This document shows positions 35,300 through 47,455 of a stretch of 64,000 nt of DNA, piece after piece (position 1 is the first letter of the stretch; each line of letters opens with the position of its first letter). The translations under genes were made by a program, and so were the position numbers. Below the pieces are notes generated by a model. The model worked only from the letters and a program-made list of their open reading frames with translations, ran no database searches and was not told the origin of the DNA. Source of the stretch: Paulinella micropora (Eukaryota; Cercozoa; Imbricatea; Euglyphida; Paulinellidae); contig WBZZ01001272.1 of NCBI GenBank assembly GCA_019918135.1, forward strand, positions 87,501 to 151,500. The letters are read 5' to 3'.

Positions 35300-35567
35300 G
35301 GACACCGTGATAGCCCAGTGGTCAAGTTCTACCATCTGAGCCCTGTCGCCAGTTCGATTCCCGTCGGTGCCACCAGTATTTTCATTGAACATACCGGTCT
35401 ATTTCTGGACCAGTATTTTCATTGAACATACCGGCCCGTCTGGAAGTGTTGGAACTGCCCTTGCGGGGGTGTCATTAGAGCTTATCGTCAATTCTTCGTA
35501 CTCCCCTCACGGGTGAGACGATGGAGGCGCATGTGCAGAAATGCATCAGCCATTGACAGAGAAGCAC

Positions 35568-35568
<1 letters not shown>
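35300..35568 (+). mobile_element. tRNA-derived SINE, copy 4
   Basis: Closest to copies 1 and 2 (one difference in the head, ATCTGAGCCC). Flanked by (ATT)n on both sides. Confidence 0.8.
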
Positions 35569-35601
<33 letters not shown>

Positions 35602-35604
35602 TTG

Positions 35605-36083
35605 GAGTGTTGACTGTGACATATTTGAGGGAAATCCCGATGAAAAAACCTAGTCACACTTGCTAAACAGAGTTCCAGCCCAATGGCCTCAAGGCGTTAA
35701 ACTGTGACGCCAACTCATAACCCTTTGGTGGTAGATGCTGGGGAGGAGGGTCGTTGCGCGCGTAAAAGATCTTAAACTCCGCATATGCTGGTTGATAGCC
35801 CAGGACCCAGCAGACACCAGATTGTTATGGGTGGGGTTTCGAGGCAGCTCTAGCAACCGCGCTTGGTGTATGCACTTGCACATTCGGTGACGTCTTGCAA
35901 GAGGTTGCTGGGACTGCGGAATAACCTCGGCTTAGTGCAGTCTTGCCCTCAGGAGCTCCATCGGTGGCCCCGATCATCAGGCGAGAGACTGACACGGGGG
36001 GGTGGAGGACCTCGAACAAGGGGTATTGGAGGCTTATGTCCGTTGAGGATATGCCATTAGCTGCATCAGTACGCCTCAGATAT

Positions 36084-36084
<1 letters not shown>
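35605..36084 (+). repeat. Dispersed repeat R, copy 4 (long form)
   Basis: Long form with the GAGTGTTGACTGTGACAT start; its last 407 bp are near-identical to copy 1. Followed by (ATT)n. Confidence 0.75.
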
Positions 36085-36116
<32 letters not shown>

Positions 36117-36120
<4 letters not shown>

Positions 36121-36171
36121 GAGGCACATGTCCAGGATCTGGATCTGATGCTATAGTCTGAGGAAGCCTAT
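36117..36171 (+). repeat. Third short repeat ending in (ATT)n
   Basis: About 55 bp starting TGGAGGCACATGTCCAG and ending GAAGCCTATTG before (TTA)n. It looks like only the 3' end of another retroposon whose tail resembles those of the SINE and R. Confidence 0.5.
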
Positions 36172-36199
36172 TGTTATTATTATTATTATTATTATTATT

Positions 36200-37440
36200 T
36201 TCTGTGTGTGTATGTAAGCAAGGGTTTAATGCGTGTAGGTAGGTTAGAGGTTACTCACCCCCCCCCCTTTGGTAGGGGAAACTCGCGCCTTGCTAAACAC
36301 CTGCCAGTTGTAGAGGAACTGGGGGCACCCTATAGGCACAGACACGACTTCGTAGCTGAGGGATAGTCTGGAAACGATACTTCTGAAATAGTCAGAAGTT
36401 ACTGCTCCTTTCCCCAATAGGAAGGTGAAAAGGACTAGGGAGCTGATTGCTCAAGCCCTATTGTCGTTTGGAACCATCTGTTGGGTGTCCAGTCCCTGTC
36501 TGGGACTCCTTGGCTTCCCCTTTCCAGCAGAAGTTCTGTGTGTGTGTGTAGGATAGAACGAACCTACCGAGTGCGAAGTAGGTGATGACTCCTTGGTGAG
36601 TCACTATAGGAGCACTGCTCTAAAATCCTTTTCCTGACCCTTGGCGACCTGTTGGATATAGGTGGGTGAGGAGGAATTGATGTGTGGAGGTATGAGAGTG
36701 ATTTGTCACTTGGAATTTCCAACGAAATTGGAATCGTCAATGAATCTTTATGACGTCACTCTGTCTCCCTTTATTGTGGCCTATATGTCCACCAACTAGC
36801 CTCCCTACCCCCTGCAAATTGGCTGCAATGTTGGGGCTGAGTATAGACTAGTTTGCACAAACAGACTTTGGTGCACAACACTCGTTTTCTGTTTTCTGTC
36901 TGTTTATATCTGCTCTCTACTTCCTTGTGCACTTGGAATACTTGGAAGTGAGCACGAAATGACAGAACAAGTGTGTATTGTTGTTGAAAGCAAAATTGGT
37001 TGTCTGTGCAGTCTGTTATTGGATGATAGATAGGGAATATGACGTGGTTTGTAGGTGTGTGGGAGTTCGTTACGGTTGTATGCGTTTGCTCCCTTTGCCA
37101 CCCAACCAACTACACTCTACCCTTCTCTCCTATCTCTCTGTTGTGTCCTCACACTGTGGTTACTATTGGCTGTATTGCGTGCGAGGAGAAGATAGTGGGT
37201 GGGTATGTATAGGTGTCAACAGAGATTGAGTCGTGCGTGTCTGTTTGCCACACGTTCTAGCCTTTATGAGTGGCAGAAATGAGCAAAATAGGTACAGAAC
37301 ACACACGTCCTCCCCTTCCTGTACTCCTCTATCTGTCTTGTGCAATGGATCCTCTCTCCTTGCTTATACCTGGCAAAAAAAGGGATAGCGAAGTGTCAAA
37401 ATTAGCGTAAAAGAAAAACAGGCATGGGACTCCACTTTTA
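36200..37440. other. Uncharacterised non-coding DNA
   Basis: No credible frame on either strand; the open frames near 36,770-37,110 and 36,978-37,229 lie opposite each other and have low-complexity composition. A C run sits at 36,260, and CA/GT-rich words occur near 36,200, 36,540 and 37,300. No repeat family was recognised. Confidence 0.5.
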
Positions 37441-37619
37441 CCGGTTCGATTATAAAAGAATATATTTATTGATACCTATCCTTTTACTCAACCAAATTCA
37501 ACAACTTTGCCAGTAACCCAATCTTCTTCATTATATAAATAAGGATCAAAAATGGTGGAAAAATGTGGGAGACTAGCGAAGCCCAAAAACAACCAAGGCA
37601 AACACCAGCAATTCCCGTT

Positions 37620-38320
37620 GTCCGGCCTAACGATAATATATTCTGACCTAAAAGGGTAACGGACCTTTTTAGTAATATTATCGTTATCCTGTTAAGAGTG
37701 TTGTTAATATGAACAATCTCTTATTGTGTCTGGACCGACACTGGGTATTATTAAAGTAGCACATATTTATATATCTGCGCCTACAAATAGCGTGAAAGAC
37801 GATGACTGAATATATTCGCTGATGAATAAAACAGTGATCCGAACTGAGAGGAGTGCTCCGGACGTGAATCCAGAATACACACGACTAAAAGCAAGTCTGA
37901 TTAAACACAATTGACGGACTATTCCTTCTGAGGAATTCCGGCAGATTGAGTTCCGGTTGTCTGTAAATGACACTAAAATAATCCCACAACTACTTCATTG
38001 TTACTGGAACTGAACTTTACTGAAAATACAATCACTTTCCGTTTTACTCTAGAATTATGCCACGTCACTTGCAATGATTATGGTTGGAAGCACAACTAAT
38101 GACTGTGACTAATTATAATATGGACTGAATGACTGTAACTGTTCTACCTATACTGCGTCCTAACTGACCATCCATCCGTACTGAATAAAATGGTAACTGA
38201 CATGTTGTATTGGTAAATAGTTAAGTGCCACCTGTGCCACTGAATAACGACTAATGTGTAAAAACGGTATTATCATAATTAAAAATATGTTAGGAAGTGT
38301 GAGGCTGTGACGCCCCCCCT
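37620..38320 (-). repeat. LTR-like relic with polypurine tract
   Basis: AT-rich DNA rich in CAGTYAG words, like the family O and N LTRs. At its right edge the sense strand reads AATTAAGGGGGGGCG, a good polypurine tract, as expected at the inner edge of a 3' LTR. No copia coding sequence follows; the tyrosine-recombinase element starts about 200 bp on. Boundaries are approximate. Fossil. Confidence 0.35.
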
Positions 38321-38519
38321 TAATTAGTTAAACTTCAAACATAAGGTCGAAAGCCATATATTTAATAAAGACAATGAACAGATAGAGGCAGCATCGGCCC
38401 ATGCCGGGTGCAAAGGAAAGATCACTAGCCGCACTCGCTATGGGTTTAGGACTAATATTAGCAAAATATGAAAAGCACTGAAACTCGCACTCGCCGTGCA
38501 CGCATATGTCCTAGCCAGG

Positions 38520-41500
38520 TTTGCCACCCGGCACTACCCAGGCCCACCCAGGGCCGAAATGTCTCTATCGTTCAAAATTGCTAACTAGAATGCGTTGCTC
38601 CAACATGATCTCACCCCGCGGCGTCTCAATATATCGCTTGAAGCAGTCCAACGACCAACGTCCAGCACGCATGATCGCCAAGTCCGACGCACCTGCCAAC
38701 TTCAGTGACTTTGCTCCACCTCTTCGCAGAGAAATACCCTTGAACCGAGACCCGTCGTCGACCCCCGACTGGGCCAAGAGCTGGCGAGCTCCCGCCACGA
38801 ACTTCTCCCTGGTAACCATCTCACCGTTCGCCCATCGAAACATGGCTTGAGCCTTCCCCCGATTGAGCCCAGCGGAAAACAACGAAGAGTCATAGCGCTG
38901 AAAACAGAAAACAGGCGAAAGAATCACCACGTCCAGATCAGCCAGCCATACATCCAACCCTCCCCTGAACGGATCGGTCTTGGAACCGTCAAGGTTGACA
39001 CACAAAAAGCTTTCATCTCTCTCAGAAAATAACGTGCAGTGCATACGTCTCAAAACTCGGGCATGTCGCTTAGGACCCGAGACAACTCACCGATTCGGAA
39101 AAGTCCCATCACTCCCCACACCATGATGATGCAGAGAACGATCAGATCATGCTTCTCGCGCGGGCTCGTGCCCCCTCAGCCAAACGTCTCACAACAAAAG
39201 TCACAACCGTCTTGAGGAGATCAACAGTAAGGGTCAAACGGTTGTCATTGCCCTTTTTCTTGCTCCTCTTGATGCCGCGCCAACATCGCTCAACATGGTA
39301 ATTCCTCAGAGGGTCTGCTTGCCCATGCGCCAAACAAAAATTACGGATGTCGTACAGATACACCTTCAGTGTCCCCACCGACACCTGCCCAATGATGTAC
39401 GTCATGAAAAGTACAAGGAGTGCCGGGTCAGGATCCCACCAGCGGATCAGCCAGCCATCAGTCTCGAACGTGCTTGCAAAGCCCTTGAGCCGGTTGACCC
39501 CCGATGCATTGCTGCGGCTCGTGCTGTATGCCAGTCCGCCAGCCAGGTAGCACACTGCCTCCTTGATAAGCCAGTCAGCGGTCTTGGACGCCGGGTGGCC
39601 CTCAAACCAAAACGAAAGATCCCCCGCTCGCTTGAAGGCGCGCCGCCTTCTGCACCTGACCACGCCAGGACATCGACAATATGCAAGCGCTCTCTCTCAG
39701 CTCTAAAGGCAAGCACGCTAATATTCCGCTCCGCAAACAGCCACAAGTAAATATCAAGAATAGCTTGCATGCCGTGCGTAGGCGAATGCGCTTTAGCAAT
39801 GCATGAGCAGGCAGGCGCGCAGTCTCCAACCACACAAAAGGGCACACACCCCGTCAAGATATGCACCTCCCAAACTGCCTGCAAATAATTGAAAAGCTCT
39901 CTACGCGATGCAGCATCTTCGCCCGACTCAGCTACAAAGAGCTCCTCATCCTCCCATCTCCACTCTTCTGACAAAAAGGATCCTTGTCCGACTCCATCTG
40001 AGACGACTAGCCACGCGCGGCCAAACTGCGAACCCTTGCACCGGTTCGCATCGGCCCAGATGGTCGTGCACTTCTCATCGTTCTGCCATACCAACGTGTC
40101 CTGGTTGAATGCCCCCGTACGCTGCATGTCAGCAATCGAGAAAGCTCCTTCAGTTCGCCGCAACAACCCCGCAGCCCATGCTGCCCCGTTTTGGACTCTG
40201 CCGCTAGCTCGACCGCCATTGGATCCGCGACGCAACATCGCTGCATGGCACTCATGCATGTGTCCGACCAACGGCCTGAGCCACGCAATGACAGCCGCCA
40301 ACCACGTTAGCAGGCCTTTGAAAGAAGCGTAGTCCCACCGACGTCCATGATGCCTCAGCAAGCGCGTCCAGGCGCGGGATGACGATGTTCATCATCTTGC
40401 TCGGCATGGTCACCAACCATCGAACCGTGTCAATGTCCCATCCCAGGAACGAATACTGCTGTCCGCAAAAGACCTCGTGCAACTCTATGCCTATGCTGCT
40501 GAAAAAGTCCTTCAGCCTCTGCAAGCGCTTGCTGGCCACTCGTCCGTCCTTGGCTTGGGACACGAGGTTGTCCACGTAATTGTCAAAGAGTAGCGCGGCC
40601 TGACCGGGCAGATGCTCTGCTATGATCCGCAGCGGCCATGAACCTGGCAAAGTTGTCACCCGCCGATACTTGACCGAACTTGCCACAGAGTTCAAGAAAG
40701 AAATAGCGCTTGCCGTCATTGTCCCATGCCGCTGAGACTGGCTGGTAGAGGTCCTCCGCTCTCATGCCGATTTGCCGGTATGCGTCCTTGATGTCTCCGC
40801 CGAAACCAAAACAACCCCGGCCTAGTCTAGCGATATTGGCCACGTGCTGAGCGAAAGTGAAATATGTCACTCCGTCGTCCATCCGTGGAGTAAGGTCATT
40901 GATGGACAGGCCGCGTGGGTACGACGCGTGATTGATATTGCGTATAGCGTCTGACACAGAGTCCAAGGAGAAAGAGAAGAAAGAATAAAAGGAGGAGAAA
41001 GAATAGAATGAGAAGAGGAAAGAATAGCAGGAGAAGAAAAAATAGAAGGAGAAGGAGAAGAAATGATAGAAGGGAAAGAAGAAGAAAGGGTCGAGGGAGA
41101 AAGAGAAGAAAGAATAGAAGGAGAAAAAGGAATAGAAGGAGAGAGAGAAGCGAGAATAGAAGAAGGAGAAGAAAGAACGGAAAGAGAAGGAGAAGAAAGA
41201 ACGGAAGGAGAAGAAGAAAGAATAGATGGACAATGAGAAGAAAGAATAGAAGGAGAAGAACGAGTCGAATGAGAAGAAGAAAGAATAGAAGGACAAGAAA
41301 GAGTGGAGGAAAAGGGGAAGAAAGAATAGGAGAGGGAGAAGAAAGGATAGAAGGAGGAGGAGAAACGACAGAAGGAGAAGAAAGAATAGAAGGAGAAGAA
41401 AGAATAGAAGGAGAGGGAGAAGAAAGCATAGAAAGAGAGGGAGAAGAAAGAAAAGAAAGAGAAGGAGAAGGAAAACCAGAAGGAGGAGAAGCAAGACTAG

Positions 41501-44240
41501 AAGGAGAAGGAGAGGAAAGAATAGGAGGAGAAGGAGAAGAAAGAATAGGAGGAAGGAGAAGAAAGAATAGAAGGTGAAGAAAGACAAGAAGGAGAAGGAG
41601 AAGAGAGAATAAGAGGAGAAGGAGAAGAACGAATAGAAGGAAAAAGAGAAGGAGAAGAAAGAATAGAAGGAGAAGGAGAAGAAAGAGCGGATGAGAAGCA
41701 AGAATAGAAGGAGAAGAAAGAATAGAAGGAGAAGAAAGAAAAGAAAAAGAAGAAACAAAAGGAGAAAAGAAAATAGACCGAGAAGGAGACGAGAGAATAG
41801 AAGGAGAAGAATAAGAGAGAACAGAAGGAGAAGGAGAAGAAAGAATAGAAAGAGAAGGAGAAGAAAGAATAGGAGGAGAAGAAAGAACAGAAGGAGGAGA
41901 AGGAAAAGAAAGAACAGAAGCAGAAGAAGGAATAGAAGGGAAAGGAGAAAAAGAAAGGATAGAGGGAGAAAGGAGACTAGAAGGATGAGAAGAAAGGATA
42001 GAAGGAGAATGAGAAGAAAGAATAGAAGGAGAAGAAAGAATAGAGTGAGAAGAAAGAATAGAGGATGAAGGAGAAGAAAGAGAAGAAGAAGAAGAAGAAG
42101 AAGAAGAAGAAGAAGAAGAAGAAGAAGAAGAAGAAGAAGAAGAAGAAGAAAGAGAAAGAGAAGAAGACAAACACAGAGCAGGAAACGGAAGCAAAGGATA
42201 GCAAGAGAGAGGACGGGACGACCCAGCAAGAGCCAAGAACGAAGACGAGGAGGCCAGCAAAGAAGCAGCAGCAGAAGGAGCTCGACCAGTTAGGCAGGAG
42301 GCAGGACTGGCATGAAAAGGCATAGGCAAAGAAGCAGGAGCAGACAAAGAGAACGCAGAGGCAAGACAGGGGGCTACAAGACGAGCCTGGCGGGAAGAGG
42401 GCGCCTCTCCACCAGGGCACCAGAGGGCTCAAGTCCCACGACTGCGTGCCGCTTGCCCCTCGACGCAAAAACCTGCGCTTTTGCCTCCTGCGGCAATAAT
42501 AAAACTTTTCTCTCCTCCCACTCTGCAAGGGGCTAGCCTCCCCACCGGCCCATTGCCTTTTTACATTCGACCATATCACTCGCCTTTTTTTATTCTGAAT
42601 CACTTGCACAACTTGTCGCACGCCATTCATCCCAACCTCGCACACCATATTTGCTTGATTGTCTACATCCTCACTTTCGCTATCACTATCGTAGCTGACA
42701 CTCTCACCACCACTACCACTTTTCGCTGCTACTACCAATCTAATTTTCTCGCTCTCTGGACCATGACCCACGACTACACGTCGCCCTTTTTTGCAGCTTT
42801 GTGCTGGCAATAGTCAGAAATGCCACTCGTTCTTCTTGGGGCACTGTGCTTTAGCGTGGGTCTCGTTGGCGCAGACTGGGCACACTTGCTGGAAGCGGCA
42901 TTTCTTGCCCCAAGTGCAGTTACCCGTCGCCCATTGCTTGCACGTAGGTTGGTCTCCCGTTGTCTTGGGTTTCGATGTGCCGTGCGACTTCTTCTCATCG
43001 CCCGCGTGCAGGATCAGTGCCGGAAGTCGCAAGGATTTGTGTCCCTTTGCCCACTCTCCCAAAGGCACTTGGCAACGAACCGCGTAGGACCAGTCGATGA
43101 CGGATCGCAGAGTGCGGGTCGGAAGGTAGTTTAGGCTTTCCTGGAAATGATCCATGATATCTTCTCTGTGGGTATGGTGGAAAGCAGCGGTGATGCGCAG
43201 CAAAGGTCGCAGCAGTCGTTGAAACACTTCCTTAGTCGTGACTAACTTGCCAGTCTCGTTTCCGTACTCGGCACTGTTCTTTGCCGGTCGTAGCTCCACA
43301 AGTGAGACACCGTAGCCTTTCATGATCCTTCGTAACACGGTTGTCTTGATGAGATGCACCTCCGCGATGCATCGTAACTTGTACTTGTCTAGTATTGCTG
43401 CCCTATCCTCCTCGTCATCTGCCACGCGCTGCGCAAACCTGGTGCTCCGAGTTCTGGCTGGGTTTCTTCATCTTCGTCCAAGCGGTTCTTCAACGCAGCC
43501 GCCGCTTGCCCGAAGCTTCCGTCATTCTTGTGACGCTTGGTTGTTCGTAGCTCATTGTTCTCTTTGCGCAACTTGTCCATCTCGGCCTTGAATTCCGCCT
43601 CACGTTGACGCAGTGCTGCTCTGAATTAGTCTTGATCTGTAGTCGGTGGCTCGACGCTCGTCCGCGTTTCCACTTCGACAATTCCTTGCCATGCTACATG
43701 CTTGTCCACCAAGGCAGTCGATTGACTTCGCTTTGTCGGCTACGGTGGTGCCTGCTTGCACGTAGCCAGATACAGAAGCGAAGTGATCTCAGATTATCGC
43801 GTCCAGACTCGCAGAAGGGTACATTGCTTTGAGTGTATCGGCTACTTGAGTAATATTATTCTCTTTTCCGAATGAAGTCGATGTGAGAATTTGCCGAACG
43901 CGCGTGTCATTCGTTTTGAAGTCAGCGGACTTGCGTAGCGGTGTCTTCGTCTCTCGATGTTCGTCCGGAGCTCCGTAGAGGCGCCGGGTCGTGGGGTCGT
44001 CGTAGATGAACGTCCCAGCCTTGACGTCGGTCGGGCTCTCAACGCGTAGCAGGTAGTCGTGGATGGTGTGGTTGACATCCCCTTCCGGGAAAGGGAACTT
44101 CACATCCCACTCGCCAGTAGAGCCATGCTTCTTGGTGACGCTACCCACAGCTCGGACTCTTGCCACGTAGCCTTTGAATTTGTCCTTGCACCATTTCGCG
44201 TCCCAGACCGTAACGCATAGCGCCGACACAATCTTGCCTG
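38520..44240 (-). mobile_element. DIRS/Ngaro-like tyrosine-recombinase retroelement
   Basis: Read leftwards on the minus strand. A gag-like region with a chromo/Tudor-like start (near 44,050-44,240), a coiled coil (near 43,540-43,600) and a CCCH-type finger (near 42,840-42,930, CTWGKKC) comes first. Reverse transcriptase (DIKDAYRQ near 40,800) and RNase H (near 39,650-40,090, TIWADANRC) follow. Last is a tyrosine recombinase with a core-binding part at 39,142-39,663 and a catalytic part at 38,565-39,053 (RRGGAKSL, AGRW, then FKRYIE). That order and the lack of a D,D-E integrase define a YR retroelement. It is a fossil with several breaks; its terminal repeats were not identified. Confidence 0.8.
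40963..42165. repeat. 1.2-kb homopurine minisatellite (GAAGGAGAA-type)
   Basis: The plus strand is almost pure purine for 1.2 kb: variants of AGAAGGAGAAGAAAGAAT-like units, ending in a pure (GAA)n run at about 42,080-42,149. It lies inside the reverse transcriptase region of the YR element. Long open frames across it on both strands are a by-product of composition. Confidence 0.95.
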
Positions 44241-45100
44241 CCTCAACCTGCATGAACACAAAAAACGAAATCGAAATCGAGACGATTTGTGAAATCAAAG
44301 ACATCCAACTGAGAGAACTTCCCTAAAAAGAAGAATGCCCCAAACTCCCATGAAGGCAATAAAAAGGAAAGCGCTATATAAAAATGGAAACTAGCAAATG
44401 CAAACTTGAAGGCAGCAGAAAGCAAATGCAATAACGTAAATAAATAAAGCAAAAGTAACCGCTACTGGAAAAGCCTATGCAAAATAAAAAGCTTAACCGT
44501 CGCCCGGCAGCCGGCTTTGGCTTTGACCGTTCTTCTTAAAGTCTAACAATAGTAAAAACGTGCCGTGTTTACTTACAATAATATCGTAAATGAACTGAAT
44601 AAGTAAATTGTAAATACTATAACCAATACGTACGAATTAGCAACTGTGATAGACCTATCGACCTGCAATGACACGTACCAACGACGACTGCAGTTCAAAT
44701 GTAATATGGTTATTATCGCGTAATGAATTGGCAGTATTCGACTGCACAGTATGGACCGAGGGCGATTATTTCTAAATTTGTACAGAACTATTAGTATAGG
44801 CCGTGTCAATTTGTTACCGTAATGTAACAATTAATGGGCCATATGTAATCGGAGCGTAACGCGAATAAAATTAAAATTTTGCGAAGTTCGTGACGTGTGA
44901 AGGGTCGGGATCATCGATCATAATTGCCCGTCGCGTTGCCCAACGATATCGCTCCATCGCCGATGAGCCGATGAATAGCCTCGCCATGCCAGTCTGCGGT
45001 GCGATAACTTCATTGTCCGCTCGTCAGTCCATGCTGTCGTTGCGCGCTGAACGTGCGGAGTCGAGACGATGCAGATGACGCTGAGTCAAGTCGGGTGCGA
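44241..45100. other. AT-rich DNA plus a short GC-rich block, no gene seen
   Basis: 44,330-44,880 is AT-rich with no coding signal and may include the end of the YR element. 44,885-45,140 is richer in GC and CpG (GATCATCGATCATAATT, then GATCGCG words) but has only a 62-codon frame without features. Confidence 0.4.
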
Positions 45101-47059
45101 GCTTCGATCGCGTAGGACTGTTGCTGGGCTGTTCGTTAGAACCGGGCTCGTCGATTTCTGAATTTGTATCATATATGTTCTATCTCATTTGTAACATTAT
45201 ATGAAATGTGACGTAGAAAAATCCGAGTCGTCAGTACGATTATGATATCTCCAAGTTGAGTTAATAGAAGGTAACATAGTAGAAGCGACATAAATGAAAA
45301 ATAGTTCCATATATCAAATATTGCATTTGAACATAAAACATGTTGCAATGTCATATATCAAATGTATTACTAACTTCATATGAGACGTCATTCTCAGTTT
45401 AAAAAAAATGAGTGTGTCTATCACATATTCACGTCTTACAACGTTAATCATGCAACTTCATAAATACACAAAATTACTACATTAAAATTAAGATCTGTAT
45501 GCGTCTATCCGACTTGTGACGAAATCGATCAAGCATTTTAATATTAGTAACAAATAAGAAGTGCTTATGTAAATGAGATGATGCGAAATCGACAGATCGG
45601 TAGCAATGTTACCTTTGTGAGATGTATCTATCCTATACTTCCCTGATTCCGATCGATGTTCGATTCGCGCGTCTGAAAGAACTACCTGATTAAGAAAAAA
45701 TGATCAGTAAGTCAACAATAAAATGCCACATCTGTTGACTATGCTGCTTTCTCTCAAAGGTTGCTCCCCCTGAGCCTATTCTATCCTGCGGCTAAGTCCT
45801 GTGACTTTAGCTCGCTTTCCATGCTCTCTTCTCCCTAAGCTCCTATCTCAGCCAACGAACTCGTTGCATAGCTCGTGCGCTTCTCAGAGTCGGATCGGGC
45901 CTTCTTACACCTGAGTACGATACATGCGTATGCGAAAATTTGCGTAAATTGCGGTTACGAAAATTAACGTATTCGTTGATCACGATACACTTTGAAATTA
46001 ACAATATTACCGTTGTTTATTCCATCTTAATCGTGAATTTATCCAAAAGATAATCCATCTGTTCTTTAGGAAGGTGCTTAGTTAAAACATCACTGATTTG
46101 CTCATCTGTACTTACTTTCCAAAATTTTACGATTCTGAGAGTTTCCAGTTCGTGCAAATAGTGTTCTTCCACGAGAAGATGCTTAGTTCGCGGTCCCGCT
46201 AAACCTCGCTGTGCTGCTAAGATTGTTTGTGCATTATCTTCGAACACATCAACGGGATTGTTCTGTGCTAAGCCTATCTCGGTGAGAATGTTTTTGACTG
46301 CCATCATCTCGCGGAGCGCTTCATTAGCAGCGATGATTTCGGCGTCATTGGAAGAAAGAGCTACCTTAGTTTGTCTCTTCGACAACCAAGCTACTGGGCT
46401 GCCGCCAACGAGTATTACGTAGCCGGTTCGCGACTTACCCGTCTTGAGACACGCTTTGTGCGCGGCATCCGGATAAACGGAAATTTGTTCAACCAACCTG
46501 GATCTTGTGCCCGATTTGAATCGCAAACCCCGTAAAATTTTCAAGTAGCGGATGCATTTGCCTAATCGCGCGTAAGCAACTCCCACTTCGATTGTCTGCA
46601 TAACGCTCGCGGCGTTTACAGCTTCACCGATGTCCGGTCTTATCATCTTCGCTAGAAATAGGAGACTACCGACTATCTGGGGAATTGAAAATTGTCTGAG
46701 CTTGGCCGAACTGTGCATCGGGGGCAGGATCGATTTTTGTTCCCGGGGTAGCGCTTGGCTTGAAATCCGCGTAGCCAAAGAACTTGACTACCTTCTTCGC
46801 GTATGTGCGCTGGTGCACAATTATCTCTCCGTCCTTCTGTTCGATCTCCATGCCTTTGAACTTCTAGCTACGCCTAGCCTTTTGATCGGGAATCGCTTCT
46901 CGATGCTATCGCAAAAGTAGCTATAAGCTTTCTCGCAAGGGCCAATGAATACAAGGTCGTCTGCGTGAAAGACACCTATTATGGCTTTGCTAACGTGTAC
47001 TCCCTTTTGAATGGTCTGCCTTAAGAGGCTCAAAACCAAGCTCTCGTAAAAGTTCTGCT
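45100..47059 (-). mobile_element. Copia family P fragment (RT end, RNase H, 3' region)
   Basis: RNase H at 46,017-46,560 is well kept in wording (PVAWLSKRQTKVALSS, NDAEIIAANEA, DVLTKHLPKEQMD), preceded by the end of reverse transcriptase (FHADDLVF near 46,960). Left of it a sense polypurine tract (CAGGGGGAGC near 45,765) and AT-rich DNA to about 45,100 are probably the 3' untranslated part and LTR. This copia resembles the common plant/insect type and not the M clade. The M1 LTR sits directly against its right end. Fossil. Confidence 0.8.
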
Positions 47060-47455
47060 AGTAAGCAATAATATTTACTAAATATATTGTTACCTTTTAT
47101 GGTCAATTTCACGACATAACATTTATATTTGACCGGATCATATTCATTACCATTTTCATATTTTGTATCATAATTATTATTCGTTACGTTGATATTACCG
47201 TTATTCACAATTAGTTGCCAGTTAGTATAGATTGGCCCATACTGAATCATCACTTGAATTTCTGACCACAAGATCAGTATATAAATTTGTGGTATTTATT
47301 TCACTATAAATTTATGGTAAATTAGATTGAGTTTCAGTCATTGGTTTCTAACCATGGATTAAATTCATTATTGTTCCTTCAACCTTTGATCAAAGTGCCT
47401 CAGCGCAAACGATTATTCAAGTATCCGGAGACTAATGTCTACTAGTGTACTTACT
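47060..47455 (+). repeat. LTR of copia family M1, copy at 47 kb
   Basis: 396 bp starting AGTAAGCAATAATATTTAC and ending GTGTACTTACT, so its ends are AGTAAG/CTTACT. It has a TATA box (GTATATAAAT, 47,277-47,286). About three single-base differences from the 56,604 copy were seen by eye. The gag ATG (47,435) lies 21 bp before its end. Confidence 0.9.

Larger units (their letters stand above)
32945..36199. repeat. (ATT)n microsatellite tracts
   Basis: Nine tracts of ATT/TTA repeats separate the dispersed elements of this island: about 32,945-32,996, 33,265-33,291, 33,560-33,611, 34,019-34,080, 34,350-34,376, 35,243-35,299, 35,568-35,602, 36,085-36,116 and 36,172-36,199. Each follows the 3' end of an element, so they are best read as element tails that later served as landing sites. 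Confidence 0.9.

Noticed and set aside
32997-35375. Four tRNA genes
   Set aside because: The tRNA-like heads have poor T-arm pairing, an encoded ACCA and identical non-tRNA bodies with (ATT)n tails, so they are SINEs.
35147-35425. Frames with long Ile or Tyr runs
   Set aside because: Translations of (ATT)n microsatellites.
36771-37229. Pair of opposing frames of 83-112 codons
   Set aside because: They overlap each other, have no domains and lie in unexplained non-coding DNA.
41008-42325. Arg/Lys-rich plus-strand frames
   Set aside because: Same array read on the other strand; no start context or non-repetitive part.
40583-42347. Long minus-strand frames of about 480-550 codons, rich in Leu/Phe or Ser, resembling a membrane protein
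   Set aside because: They are translations of the homopurine/homopyrimidine array; the lack of stops follows from composition.
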